NCBI GenBank assembly: GCA_036346225.1
Contig: JARFIW010001364.1
Span: forward strand, 806,001 to 870,000
Direction: 5' to 3'
Source of the DNA: Platerodrilus igneus
Lineage: Eukaryota > Arthropoda > Insecta > Coleoptera > Lycidae
DNA length: 64,000 nt
Each line of letters opens with the position of its first letter. Positions within the stretch are counted from its first letter, which is position 1. Below the pieces are notes generated by a model. That model made no database searches. It saw nothing but the letters and a program-made list of their open reading frames with translations, and had not been told where the DNA came from. Positions 20,343 through 31,470 of the stretch are shown piece by piece. Both the position numbers and the translations under genes were made by a program.

Positions 20343-21963
20343 CAGTAAACTGATATAATCCCAATTCGTTTGCAACTAAGTGTTGCTTGCCTACGTACGA
20401 ACGTAGTGATTTTAGGTGAAACTTGATTTTCAGCATTCGTCTAATTCAAGGATGCCGTATGACCTCCAATGATTGGTTCTATTAGATCAAACAAAATGTT
20501 TCAGTTAGTTATATCTACCATAGGTAATACAAGTGCCTTCCCATTTTAGTTAACCTATCGTATGATTTTTCAGAAGTTTGCCCCCCAGAGGACAAAATTT
20601 AGGTACCACATGAATTAAATTTCTTTAAAATTATTTAGCTACATCTTTAGCTTCTCTTAACCAAATACGTGTAAGTCAATAAATTAATACAAGATGAGAA
20701 CAAATATAAAGCTGTGAATAAATACGTTACATATCAAACAAACAGTTTTATAGTTCACCATTAAGTAACATCACCTATATTCTTTTATTACAGCCAATAT
20801 TCTTTGTGGCATAATATTATTCAAGCTTTTGCAAAATTTTGGTGTAAACAAATACCATATTTCTTGAAGCATTTGCTTTAATTCAGGGATTGCTCTAATT
20901 CAGGGATTGCTCTAGTAGGATGTCTTCGTAGCAGTTTCTTTATCTCACACCACAAAGTTTTCACAGGAGATGAATCGCAACTAGTTGATACCCATTCTAA
21001 AAGTGATATAATATAGTATTACATTCATTTTAAGGCATTTTAAGCTGTGATAGTCTGCGCCATACTGCCGAAACTAATAATCTTGTGTTGATATCAATTA
21101 TTCTCCCATGACTGGTAACAGCGGTTTTTCTAGAATGTCAAAATATTTTGCTGCATTCACAATTTCTTCAATATCATGAGGTCTCCCTACGCCTGAAGGC
21201 CGTGCTGGCCCAGACCATGAGTGCTGCAGCAAATTTGACTTTCCTTTTCGAAAAGTTTGGATGAAACTACGTGTTTTTTTTTCGAACAACTTGACGCCTA
21301 CTGTCGCCAACGCACTTCAATCGGACCTCGTCTCTCCATTGTAATGCACGCCATTGTTGAAATGTTCAAGCTGTATGTACTTTTGCCCATCCCAATCTAT
21401 TTTTCTTGTAACTTGACGTTAAAAGTAATTATTTTTTACCTATAATAAATTGTCAATTGTAAACAATATTTTAGAAAAAAGTTATTTTCCGTTTTATCTA
21501 TATTATTTCTTATAATCAAAAAAGTTGCATTGAAAATTTCAAATCCCAGTTCGCAAGTCTCCAAGTAACATGTTGCTTTCGAAATGCGCATTCCAACGAC
21601 GTAACACCACAACACTTAGTTCAAGATAATTTTAACGTCGGTTCTTCTCGATAATTCTTCGCAGTACTCGTATGTTGGCAACTGTAGTTTTGTTTTTCCT
21701 CACACATGGAGACGTGTGGGGTTTGAACCGGTAGTTTTATGCCGTCTAACTATATCACGGCAATTCCAACATCTTTGCTATTCCCGAGTTTGATTTTCCT
21801 GCATTGGAAAATTAATAATAATCAAACAAATTTTCTCATCGCTTAGCGTTCCTCTACCTATTTTCACGAGTACTACTAATCCTAAAACATACTATGTATT
21901 GTGACAGTAATTAGTACCTGTATTGGCTCAATTTATCCAAAGCAGCTGTCGATATCAGTTTAT
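20343..21963 (-). mobile_element. Tc1-like DNA transposon, degraded
   Basis: The left end, preceded by TA, starts CAGTAAACTGATAT. The right end near 21951-21962 reads ATATCAGTTTA with a decayed tip. About 1.6 kb, the usual Tc1 length. It encloses a minus-strand transposase pseudogene at 20770-21345. The right boundary is good to a few bases only. Confidence 0.65.
20770..21345 (-). pseudogene. Tc1-like transposase, C-terminal half
   Basis: Reading through several frames on the minus strand: an equivalent of the Tc1 VMVWG region in SQICCSTHGLGQHG, GIVNAAKYFDILEKPLLPV-type sequence (21098-21310), then EWVSTSCDSSPVKTLWCEIK in the position of WPSQSPDLNPIENLW, and LKQMLQEIW and NIMPQRILAVIKE in the position of the C-terminal helices. 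The catalytic PIEN is mutated. No activity expected. Confidence 0.7.
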
Positions 21964-22098
21964 TTTTTAACGCATGTCAAATGGACCAATATATTAAAAA
22001 CACCCTTAATCGGAATATTTTAAATTTTTTGCTAGGAATGAAATTTTGAGCTCTTCCATTGCATATTATTATATATACCCGCTTAAATACTTTATCTA

Positions 22099-22099
22099 T

Positions 22100-22193
<94 letters not shown>
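22099..22193. repeat. (TA)n microsatellite
   Basis: Long AT run interrupted once by TGTGTGTGTC. Confidence 0.95.
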
Positions 22194-22194
<1 letters not shown>

Positions 22195-24014
22195 ACGTTA
22201 TAAGGGTCACGAGAGGTTATTAAAACCCATTTCTACAAATAAAGCCCGCTAAAATATAAAAGAATCTGGAAAAATAGAGATTTCTGTAAATTCATGGTTC
22301 CGCCATGTATGATACAAGCGTATTGTAAATACATAGCAAATAGTGTAAGGCCGTATATGTAAAATAATTATGTTTGAGATACCTTAAAACACATAAAATG
22401 CCAAAGCAAATTGGTCATTCTAAAATAAATATAAATTCATTTATTTTCGCTTATTAATTATCAATATATTTGAGATGCATACAAAAATGCTCTTCGTTTG
22501 CTGTAAATAGCATAATATAATGCAAGCTTTACGCATTTTGCGTAAGGATTTATATTAATCTTGTTAAAAGAATAACGCTTTAATTTTAATGTGTATTAAA
22601 ACACATTCTACCGTGAGAGCAAATATTTTCGATAAAAGTGCAACTAACTTGCACTAGAAAGCTTTAAATTAATCATATAAATTGACTTTTGTATTACATA
22701 AAATAATTTTAAATAAATAATTTTCTGGAATAGACGAGCTTATGAAAGACTTCTGTGTGTTAGAATAAGACGGACCTCGCACGTCACTAACAAGTGGATC
22801 GCGCTAATGAGGTAATAAAACGAGGAATTCACAGAAACTTGCATTAGATAGGCTTATGTTCTTTGGAATAGAATCACGTAGACACTAGTACATTCTAGAA
22901 AAGGGGTAATTTTGTATATAAACGAAAACTTTGATTAAAAATATTCATTTATGAATTCGATTGCAAAATGTTATTTTGATTAAATCGCGAGCGGAAATGA
23001 TATTTTGAATATGCAACATGCATATTGTAATTAATAATTAAAATATAACGTTGATGATAAAATGGAACAGTGAATAAAGAAGTAAAGTTAAACGTAACCT
23101 GCATATAAATATAAAAGTTATTAACTGTAATGAACATGGAAAATTCCCCAAGATAAAGAGCTATTTAAAAATTAACTTAAATAATTAAGCCCAGGATGTA
23201 CATTGGTTTTTAAATGGAGAAGTAGATAATATGAAAATCTTGTAAGCTAATTTGGACGTCAATTTAAAATAAAAGCAAAAAAAATTGAAATACGAATTGG
23301 TAAAGTAAGAGCTTCGTGGATTTCTGCAAATATAAATTTTTTAGAATATTTTTTATAACTGATATTTGAGTATTTGTCATTTAAATTTCAGATAGAATAA
23401 GTCATACATACAATTTTTTTTGTAAGGGTATTTACCAGGAAGTTTATGATCGGAGTTCAAAACACTCTGACCTTACAATAGATTATCTGTCAAGGAATTT
23501 TTTTGTCCAAAACAAACCTTTTAAGCGTGAGGGTCAAAGCCACAAGAGAAGAGATTTTTGCTCTGTAATTTGTAAGCAGCATAAAATGAAAAAAATTTTA
23601 AAGACACTTAAGTACTTATTAAGAATAAGATTATGTTTGAAAGAAACGATTTTGTAAATGATCAATATGATTTTGTATGAGAGAAAATAATTTAGACTGT
23701 ATAAATGCTTTATGATATTACTGTGTTTGATTTCATTTTGAAAAATCTCAATTCCATTGAGCTAGCCAGGCAAAGTAAAGTTAGAAAAAAAAATAATTCA
23801 ACGAATTCAAATTTTACAATTTGGTGTATTTGTATCACAGCACCCTTTTAGCGGCGCATCAAAACGAGGCGTTGTCACAGCACTCCTTTAGCGGCGACCC
23901 AAACTGTGGCACGATTAATTGGTCTGTAAATTAAAGTTTCCTATCTCGTCGGATTTGTTTTTTGAGTTTTTTTCCTTTTGTAATAGCTGATTAGTTTCCA
24001 GTACGACTGACAGA
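22194..24014. other. non-coding stretch, small tandem duplication near its end
   Basis: No reading frame or element end recognised over 1.8 kb. At 23836-23905 a block of about 43 bp is duplicated (TCACAGCACCCTTTTAGCGG, then TCACAGCACTCCTTTAGCGG). It lies just before the gag remnant and may be the leader or primer-site area of that retroelement. Confidence 0.5.
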
Positions 24015-25437
24015 ATGAAAGAAGTTTGTGAAAGTTTGAAAACTGATGGAGTGGAAATTGGTTCTCAGGAAAGCATATATGTGGAAACAGCAAAGAAAGA
24101 TAACCCAGAGGCCAAGAGTGTTGGATAGACCCAGGAGTCCAAAATAATGGCTCTTTTATTAAGTTTAAAAAAATTATGCAGGAACAAAGGCAATGAGTGA
24201 AAGGATTGAAAACAGTATGCAGGAGCAAAAAAAAATATGAAAGAAATGAGTGAAAGAATGAGAAAGGCATGAAGGAAATGGGTGTGAGATGTATCAAAGA
24301 AGTGTGTGGCAAATTAAATAAAAATATTCAGAAGTTTCGAGCAGAATTTGGAGAAAACAGCGAAATTGGGGGAAAATTTAAGATTAGAGAGTGAGAAGAA
24401 TGAAAACAAATTTAAAGAGATTAGTAAAGGTATAACTTTAGGGTTAGAGGAAAGTAACGAAACCATTGAAGAAATGGAATTTGAAATTAGAGGAAAAGTA
24501 GCACAAATTTTAAAGGCTATGGGTGATGATGTTAAGAAATTAATCAAATAAAGGCGAATCAAGAAGCAAGTAAGTAATAAGCTAATGGAAAAAATTTAAA
24601 TTTTAGATCAAAAAGTATATGAAATAGAGGGAAGTTGCCAAGCTTGTTTTAAAACATTTAGAAATGATTTGGGAAATCGTAAAACAGACTTAGGGAATAA
24701 GTTTGAGAATTTAGAAGATAAAGTTAAAAATATTCATATTAGGGAACCGATGAGGTGTGGAGTCCAACCAGTGTTCCGTTGGAACAATACTCAAATTTTT
24801 AATGGGGATAATAAGCTTAACCTCAAAATATTGTTATTTAACTTAAAAACTTTAATACAAAGTAGCTGGGATGAGCAAACAACGTTTAGTATTGTAAAAT
24901 CCACGTTGAAGAGTAGCGCCGAATCTTGGTTTGGACTGATTGAAAGTGAGTTGATTTCGTTTAAAGACTTCGAAATTAAATTTTTAAGATATTTCTTAGA
25001 AGAAAATTAGCAACTTAAAGTTAGAGATAATTTTTTAATGGACAATTTTAGTAACGATTCAGGCATGACAAGCGATTTGTATACGATTATGAAATTTAGC
25101 GTTGCCAGGCAACTTGAACCTCCTATAGAGGACAAGCAAATTATAATGTATTTAGCAAGTTGCTTCGAAACGGAAATAATGCAGTGCATAGCCTTACAAA
25201 ATATTGTTGATAGAGACGTTATGATGATATGTGTCAACCAAGGAGGCAACTAGTCCATAAACACATTTTGACCCCATAGGAATAATAGACCTGAGAGATA
25301 TCAAAGCAGACTATTTGAAAGGGGAAATTTGCAAAGAAATAATTGGTATAAAGGACATGCCATTAGGAGAGACGGAGGAAGGGAGAATAATCAATCTCGG
25401 ATCATTAAGAATATAACCGTTATCCACAGAAGGGAAA
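24015..25437 (+). pseudogene. LTR-retroelement gag, left part
   Basis: The ATG at 24015 opens MKEVCESLKTDG and soon meets stops. 24348-24551 is a charged helical stretch. The gag core at 24669-25253 has WFGLIESELISFKDFEIKFL and QLEPPIEDKQIIMYL, which fits the arthropod Retrotrans_gag layout, with stops at 25008-25010 and 25251-25253 in an otherwise constant frame. The basic segment from 25329 (NNWYKGHAIRRDGG) runs to 25441, where a transposon cuts in; it continues in frame at 32943. Confidence 0.68.
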
Positions 25438-25441
25438 ATAT

Positions 25442-25472
25442 CGATGGTCAGATTCTAAAACTACGCATGTCT
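25442..25472. repeat. left TIR of the DDE-like transposon
   Basis: CGATGGTCAGATTCTAAAAC followed by a degraded ACGCATGTCT. The partner is at 32908-32938. Confidence 0.78.
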
Positions 25473-25928
25473 ATTTGGAGTAATTTTACAGGAGATAGAA
25501 AAAACTACATAAAATGTTTAAATTTTAGCATTATGTTTTCAATTTTTACCTAGTGATCGTATACAACTAGAAACAACGTACAGCATCAAAATTTTAAATA
25601 GTTTTAATCTTTTGCTGATTATATTTCAACATAAAAATAGACTTACGAGTTTTTATTTTGCTTAGGTGTCCAACATTATGGGACTTACGTGGTTTTATAA
25701 CTTATCATTAAATAATTATTAAAATTTTGATTAAAAAACTATTTTTATTAGCATTTTATACAAAATTATAAATGGGATATAAAAGTACATGATAATAACT
25801 AGTAAATTACAACAAATTACAAATTTAAGAATGAGGTAGATTATCATAAAAGTGGTGATACTCCTTGGGCAATACTTTTTTAGATCCTGCAAATCTTTAA
25901 ATTTTCTTTCTTTATTTTTATTTTTGTT

Positions 25929-27378
25929 TCATGAAGTTGTTGTAATACATTTGAAAGTTTTTTTTTGTGGAATCTCACGATAGGGATCGGCAAATTTCAA
26001 TTTGTATTTTATGGAATTGTCTGAACAATGACTTAATACTCGAATATCGGTAAAAATAGAATCACCTTTCTCATGTCCTAGTCCTATAAATTTGTAAGGA
26101 CCATAGTTGGCATACGCTTTAAAAAAATTATAATCGAGGTATTCAACTTTATATGGTTTAGGTTTCATACGTGCATGCTTACATGCATCAACGCGTATCC
26201 TCCAGGTGAACAGATGTCTCGATTACGAAGTCTCTTTTCAATGGCAGCATGCATTAAGTCACACTCCATTTAAGTGTGCCCTTTCTCTAAATACTTTTGC
26301 GTTATTGTTATTTTATTCTCGATTGCAGTTAAAGCAAAGTATTTGAAACCGCAACATTTCGATTTTGGCATGTGCAACCGTCGCTCCACAAGATGACTTC
26401 ATCATTAAGTGAAAAGGAAACTTTAGTAGCTATAAAATATGCAATTATAGATGCAAACTCGTTGCTTGTAATACCTCCTTCTGTTTCATCCCAAAGAAAG
26501 CAATAACCATCCTTGGTGTCTAAATTAAAAAATGTCATGTTATGCACTACCAATTTAGTTTTGTAATATAGAGCAGATGCTTTTAAACGTGGGGTTAACA
26601 AAACTGCTTGTAAGTCTATTGTATACACTAATTTTGCTACTACTTTTGTCAGAGGATTTTCCGTTTCTTGCTTGGACTGTCTTTTCCTGATGGATTTTGT
26701 AATACTCTTCTGAAACACCTCCCACTTTAAAACTAACATATGTATCGCATTGATCTTTTTTTGGTTGGTATAATCCAATATTAATTTTTTCCATTACATC
26801 ATAAAACGTGTCTATTTTTAAAGGAGAAACGCTTTTATTTGCGCAACATTCAACATAACCTCTAAAAATACTTGCTTAATATATCCAAATAGGTTCTAAG
26901 TACAATTTACTGGTATCCTTCCTGCAATAATACGATTCAACCTTTACAGGCGTTTTTAAAAATTCTTTTGCAAGTTCTCTTTTCTTTTTTGCGTCTAGAA
27001 CCCGCTTATTTTTAACTTTACTAGGTATAGCATGCTTCGTATTAGTGGTTTTTAAGCAGTTTACAGCAAACCATTCGTTTATGCCCAGAGTGTTTGAGAA
27101 CATTTTTTTGCACACGCGAATTAGTTCTTTGCAATTTTGCTTTTGCAAATGGAAAAGTAAGGATTGTTGCCTTCTAGGAAAAACTTTTTGTTTTCTGTTG
27201 TTAGTATCTTTTGCAACTTTGACAACAATTAGATCTTGCACAAAAAATTTCTTTTCTTTCCATTCTAATTTCCAAAACTGATAAAAATGTTTAATCTCTT
27301 TGTCTCTGTGATTGTCAAACACTTGATTTTAGCAGTTACATGGCGGCTAAAGATATCTTGCTGGTTTTTCGTTTGAAT
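25929..27378 (-). pseudogene. DDE-like transposase, C-terminal part
   Basis: Minus-strand pieces in order: FYQFWKLEWKEKKFFVQDLI and KKMFSNTLGINEW (26876-27322); YQPKKDQCDTYVSFKVG (26555-26794, other frame); TIDLQAVLLTPRLKASALYY, HNMTFFNLDTKDGYCFLWDE and LWSDGCTCQNRN (26329-26778); QKYLEKGHT, then a stop, then MECDLMH (about 26260-26320); VEYLDYNFFKAY (25929-26168). From memory these blocks define a large uncharacterised insect protein family (PKKDxC, DLQ, YSDxCxxQNRN, GHTxMExD). The D...D...E/D spacing suggests an RNase H-fold transposase; that is inference. At least three frameshifts and one stop. Confidence 0.65.
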
Positions 27379-27382
27379 ACGT

Positions 27383-27731
27383 TGAAGAGGTTGAAACTGT
27401 TATTGCTGTAATTCCAATCTCAGTGGGCTCTTTATCAGTGGCGCGTGTAAATAAAAACAGCATTCGAATGCAAATTTAATGCTATAAACCATATAACGTG
27501 TACAAAAACAAGCTTCTACATTAAATATCAACGCGTATAAAAACACAAAGTACCTACAACACCGGATTGTGTTGTAGTCGCACCAATTATTATAGAAACA
27601 AATAATATGCTACTATCAACTAACGATGCCCGGACGAAGTCCTTTAGCATCTACCCTCGCACACGTCCATTCCCCGACTGACCCTCTCTCCCTCTACCCC
27701 ATTCATTGTCTTCGAGTTTGGAACTACCACA
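27383..27731 (-). repeat. 3' LTR of the RT-less gypsy element
   Basis: 349 bp. It keeps about 85 bp (near 27558-27648) that the 5' LTR lacks. Confidence 0.88.
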
Positions 27732-27917
27732 TAACCCCCCTACTTAAATCGAAATCACATAATTTAGGTTTAAGTATCAGTAGAAACAAGAATACAATGA
27801 TGTGTAATAATAATTGCGAATAGAATAACCTCCACCAATCAAAATAAACAAAAAAAAATTAAAATATTATAGGCATCATGAATTCAACCATGACGTAAGA
27901 ATAACCGAAGGAACAAC

Positions 27918-28403
27918 TTAAAGCTCCTTCCTTTGAACATCGACAGGCGTGGCAGCTTTGTATGCTTTAAGATTGATCACGTTCTGCCGTGACAATTCGT
28001 TGTCCTGCGAGTCGCCAATTATATAAGAATTTGGCCCAGCCTGACGCAACACATAAAAAGGTCCCTCATATAATAGGAAGAACTTTTTGATGCATTTATC
28101 CGCCGCAGCCGACATATAATGTGTTCTAGCTAGAACTTAATCCCCTTCCTTAAAAATAACCGGACAGATTTCCGCATTAATTTTGTCAGCCCTACGCTGA
28201 GCCTTGGATTTTAACCTTTTGTAGACCAATTGCCAAATGGTCTCCCGCGACGGTTCCGCAGTAGAGACCGCCGGAAAATCGATATATTTCTCCATGGGAT
28301 TAGTGTCTACCACTCCCATCTGTAAATAGCGTGCCGTATACCCGGTACTAACATTAACCGCATTATTTAAACAATCTTCTACAAAACTAACATATTTGGC
28401 CAT
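27918..28403 (-). pseudogene. integrase C-terminal end of the RT-less gypsy element
   Basis: Continues the integrase of the long ORF after one frameshift in the 28379-28403 overlap. 28137-28403 contains CLNNAVNVSTGYTARYLQ, the post-core region of gypsy integrases (NxxxHxxTGxxP-type). After one TAA at about 28137, 27918-28115 gives FFLLYEGPFYVLRQAGPNSY, the GPF/Y module. Two small lesions therefore separate this from an intact integrase tail. Confidence 0.8.
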
Positions 28404-30643
28404 TTAGTGTGTTTTTCGTGACAGTACGTTCTCAATAATCTCCTGACCTCTTTATTGTATCGCTCGGTAACATTCCCTTGCGGAAAATATACGGAAGTAT
28501 ATTTAACTTTAATCCCTACCGCTCCTAATTCCTGTTTCCACACCTTACTTGTAAATTGCGTACCGTTGTCGCTCAAAATACAAGCTGGTTTTTGAACCTC
28601 CGGTATGTAATTATTAAGAACCTTACGAAAAACTGCTCTAGCTGTAGCTCTCCTCAGGGCATATAATTTTACAAATTTGGTGAAGGTATCGACTATAACG
28701 AGCAATTGTGTAACTCCGCCCCTTCCTTCTGGCAGTGGCCCTATCAAATCCAGACAAACAAGTTCTCCAGGTTTGCTGGTTACAATTGCGTTAAGCATGC
28801 CCCTAGCAGTTGGCGACGACTTCGCCCTTTGGCATAGATCGCAGGCGGCTACAATATGTCGTACATCCCTTTGCATTCTAGGCCAGTAGAAAAACTGACG
28901 CATATACGAATACGTTTTGGTTTTTCCAAAATGGCCCAGATTATTGTGATGTGCTAAAACCAGATCCCGCACCTGGGTTTTTGGTACGCATAACTTAAAT
29001 CCCGGTTCGAAATTATTTCCCCGTTTAAACAGTATCCCTTCGTGCACCACAAAACAATTCCCTGCTTTAATCGACACCTTCGAGACATCCCCATTTACTG
29101 TTTCCGCCCCCCAAATTTTCACCTTTTTCCTTATCCATTCTTCTACTTCCTGATCTTCCTTAAGCGACTTAACATATTGCTTTTTATACTTCGTGTTTAC
29201 TGCGGCTCCTTTTGCGACCCCTTTCATTCCCCCCGACGGCATTGTAACGAATTCACAACGATTTATACTCAAATTTGCGTTGCCGACTTTAGGTTTAATA
29301 TGTAAGGTATGAGTATAACCTTCATGCCAAAACTGCAAGATTTCCTCCTTAAAATTTTCTACAACCTGACATTTAAACATCCAATTCGATCCCTGTAACA
29401 TGTCGCAATTTAAACCAAGTATAACTAAACACACAACGTCCATTTCTACGTCTCCTGCTCTAACAGGCAAACTTACTTGGGATTTAACGCGTTGCGTTCT
29501 GCCCCCCACAGCCACGGCTATCGATACATTGGTAACCGGTAAGATAGGAATTTTCACTCCTTTCCCTGCCAGCTTATTATAAAAAGTCTCGGATACGGCA
29601 CACACGTCCGAGCCACTATTCACTAATGCCTCTACTGCTACCGTTCCTACCAACATTGACACCGTTGGCGCAATTATTTCACGATTTTCTGATTCGCTTT
29701 TAGAATCCGTTAAAATGTTTTCCATATCCTTATCAAAGGAAGATATATAATTTATGTTCAAATTAGGCGAGTCACCATTTTGATTGTTCGCATTATTTTG
29801 GTTTCTAAATGTCGGCTGCCTGTTTGATTCGTCGCGGTCGGTATTATAGTTATCTCGACGCGGATTAATGTCTCGCGGCGGCGGCTTATTCATAGTTCGG
29901 GTTAACCCCCCAGAATAAGTGTCGTCGATTCTTTGTAAAAATTCCTCTACTGTGTCCGATGTGTGGAACCCATTTGTAATTATTTCACGTTGAACGTCCG
30001 TTGGAAAATGTTTGGAAAGCATAGTTATTAATTTGTCGTCAGATATTTTTTCGGTTAAAAATCCCACTTGATGCACCAAATTTAAAAAATACTCGGCCCT
30101 ACTACCGGACTGATAACGACCATAGTTAAGTTTCATGAACAAATCCCTCTGTTTTTCTAAATTCCAGAATTTTTTTTGTAATGCGCGCCTAAAATCATCA
30201 AAAGTTTCAAAACTATCCTCTTTAATCGACGCCCATTCTGCCGCTGTACCCCTAAGACAATTTAACGCCAGACCCTTCTTGTGTTGCTCAGGCACTCCGG
30301 CCTCCTCTAGTGTTTTATTTAATTTTCTCAAAAACCCCATTGGGCGAGTCTTCGAATTGGGGTAAAAACTTAAATTATTACCCCCCAATTCTCTCCAATT
30401 TGACAAATAGCTTTTATCATTAAGCTTTGGCGATCCGCTCGGAAACGAACCACTCGGCGACGGAATGACATTTTTTGTTTCAGAAATAACTGCTTCATTA
30501 GTTTTAATTTTTGACTGTGCAGTATTCAAATAATCAACATGAACTGCTAAGTTGCTAACAGTATCGCGAAGTTCTGCCATACCCGTAGCTAATTTTAAAA
30601 TTATTTTTTCTAAATCTACGGTTTTTTGACTCCACGGAATCAT
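28379..30643 (-). CDS. gag-protease-integrase fusion ORF
   Basis: 754 codons without interruption. Residues about 1-60 are a coiled-coil-like leader; about 90-265 are a Retrotrans_gag core (AAEWASIKEDSFETFDDFRR, NYGRYQSGSRAEYFLNLVHQ). There is no CCHC knuckle, but a basic Arg/Asn-rich stretch follows. A retropepsin-like site near 340-350 reads ALVNSGSDVCAVS (Asn for the catalytic Asp). From about 500 comes the pre-integrase region, then HHCC (AHHNNLGHFGK, CDLCQRAK) and an rve core with VCLDLIGPLP, ILSDNGTQF and NVTERYNKEV. The whole RT-RNase H segment expected between protease and HHCC is missing, yet the frame is kept. Start chosen at 30643, the first Met before the gag leader. Confidence 0.86.
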   Translation of the reverse strand: MIPWSQKTVDLEKIILKLATGMAELRDTVSNLAVHVDYLNTAQSKIKTNEAVISETKNVIPSPSGSFPSGSPKLNDKSYLSNWRELGGNNLSFYPNSKTRPMGFLRKLNKTLEEAGVPEQHKKGLALNCLRGTAAEWASIKEDSFETFDDFRRALQKKFWNLEKQRDLFMKLNYGRYQSGSRAEYFLNLVHQVGFLTEKISDDKLITMLSKHFPTDVQREIITNGFHTSDTVEEFLQRIDDTYSGGLTRTMNKPPPRDINPRRDNYNTDRDESNRQPTFRNQNNANNQNGDSPNLNINYISSFDKDMENILTDSKSESENREIIAPTVSMLVGTVAVEALVNSGSDVCAVSETFYNKLAGKGVKIPILPVTNVSIAVAVGGRTQRVKSQVSLPVRAGDVEMDVVCLVILGLNCDMLQGSNWMFKCQVVENFKEEILQFWHEGYTHTLHIKPKVGNANLSINRCEFVTMPSGGMKGVAKGAAVNTKYKKQYVKSLKEDQEVEEWIRKKVKIWGAETVNGDVSKVSIKAGNCFVVHEGILFKRGNNFEPGFKLCVPKTQVRDLVLAHHNNLGHFGKTKTYSYMRQFFYWPRMQRDVRHIVAACDLCQRAKSSPTARGMLNAIVTSKPGELVCLDLIGPLPEGRGGVTQLLVIVDTFTKFVKLYALRRATARAVFRKVLNNYIPEVQKPACILSDNGTQFTSKVWKQELGAVGIKVKYTSVYFPQGNVTERYNKEVRRLLRTYCHEKHTKWPNMLVL

Positions 30644-31182
30644 TCTTTTTTCTACCTTTACTTTTCGACATTTTCAACAGTTATTATCCTAATTGAACTC
30701 TTTATTTAATGGCAAACTGTTTATACAAATTGCTAATCGCAACGTTAATGAATGATAACAATTACTAGTTAATAAAAAGAAATTTTCATTAACCAACAAG
30801 TTATTGCATCGATTGTATCCCCGAATATTCAATAACCTCAGATATTAATATCATCATACCAATAGCGCATTGCACCTTGACAAGCTCTAATATTCTACTT
30901 CAAAATAAACGCCAAATACCACCATCCTTGCAATGTACGTTATAAGAAAATAAGCGATCTCACCAAACGTGTAGTAAGTCCGCTACAGGTTATCAGTTTG
31001 AAGGGCAGCTGCAGGAAATCAGTTTTGAGCACTTTCTCGCCTACTAGACGTATCTTCGTGAAGCGGTTATACCAACACTATAGTCCGTTATACCTTCGGT
31101 AACACTAATTTATTCGGTTAGTAATGTTATTTTGTTTTTGTAGTACAAATTAATACGAATTTAATCACACGGCCACCCTACA

Positions 31183-31200
31183 GCCCCACGTTGGGCGCCC
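31183..31200 (-). other. primer-binding site, tRNA-Lys(CUU)-like
   Basis: Minus strand GGGCGCCCAACGTGGGGC matches the complement of the tRNA-Lys(CUU) 3' end at 17 of 18 positions. It starts three bases inside the 5' LTR. Confidence 0.75.
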
Positions 31201-31202
31201 GA

Positions 31203-31466
31203 TGAAGAGGTTGAAACTGTTATTGCTGTAATTGAAATCTTAGTGGGCTCTTTATCAGTGGCGCGTGTAAATAAAAACAGAATTCGAAAACAAATTTAAT
31301 GCTATAAACCATATAACGTGTACAAAAACAAGATTCTACATTAAATATCAACGCGTATAAAAACACAAAGTACCTACAACACCGGATTGTGTTGCACACG
31401 TCCATTCCCCGACTGACCCTCTCTCCCTCTACCCCATTCATTGTCTTCGAGTCTGGAACCACCACA
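31203..31466 (-). repeat. 5' LTR of the RT-less gypsy element
   Basis: 264 bp, otherwise close to the 3' LTR. It is flanked on the right by ACGT (31467-31470). Confidence 0.88.
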
Positions 31467-31470
31467 ACGT

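Larger units (their letters stand above)
27383..31466 (-). mobile_element. Ty3/gypsy LTR element with no reverse transcriptase
   Basis: LTRs 27383-27731 and 31203-31466 have TG...CA ends. The 4-bp target duplication is ACGT (27379-27382 and 31467-31470). Just inside the 5' LTR is a tRNA-Lys(CUU)-type primer site (31183-31200); just outside the 3' LTR, at 27732-27743, is the purine run GTAGGGGGG on the minus strand. One long ORF encodes gag, protease and integrase, and RT/RNase H is absent. At 4.1 kb it is a natural deletion derivative that would depend on RT supplied by a relative. It sits inside the DDE-like gene. Confidence 0.88.

Noticed and set aside
21977..22210. 77-codon minus-strand frame of alternating Tyr-Ile
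   Set aside because: It is the translation of the (TA)n microsatellite.
29042..30365. Plus-strand frames opposite the gypsy ORF
   Set aside because: Shadows of the 754-codon minus-strand ORF.
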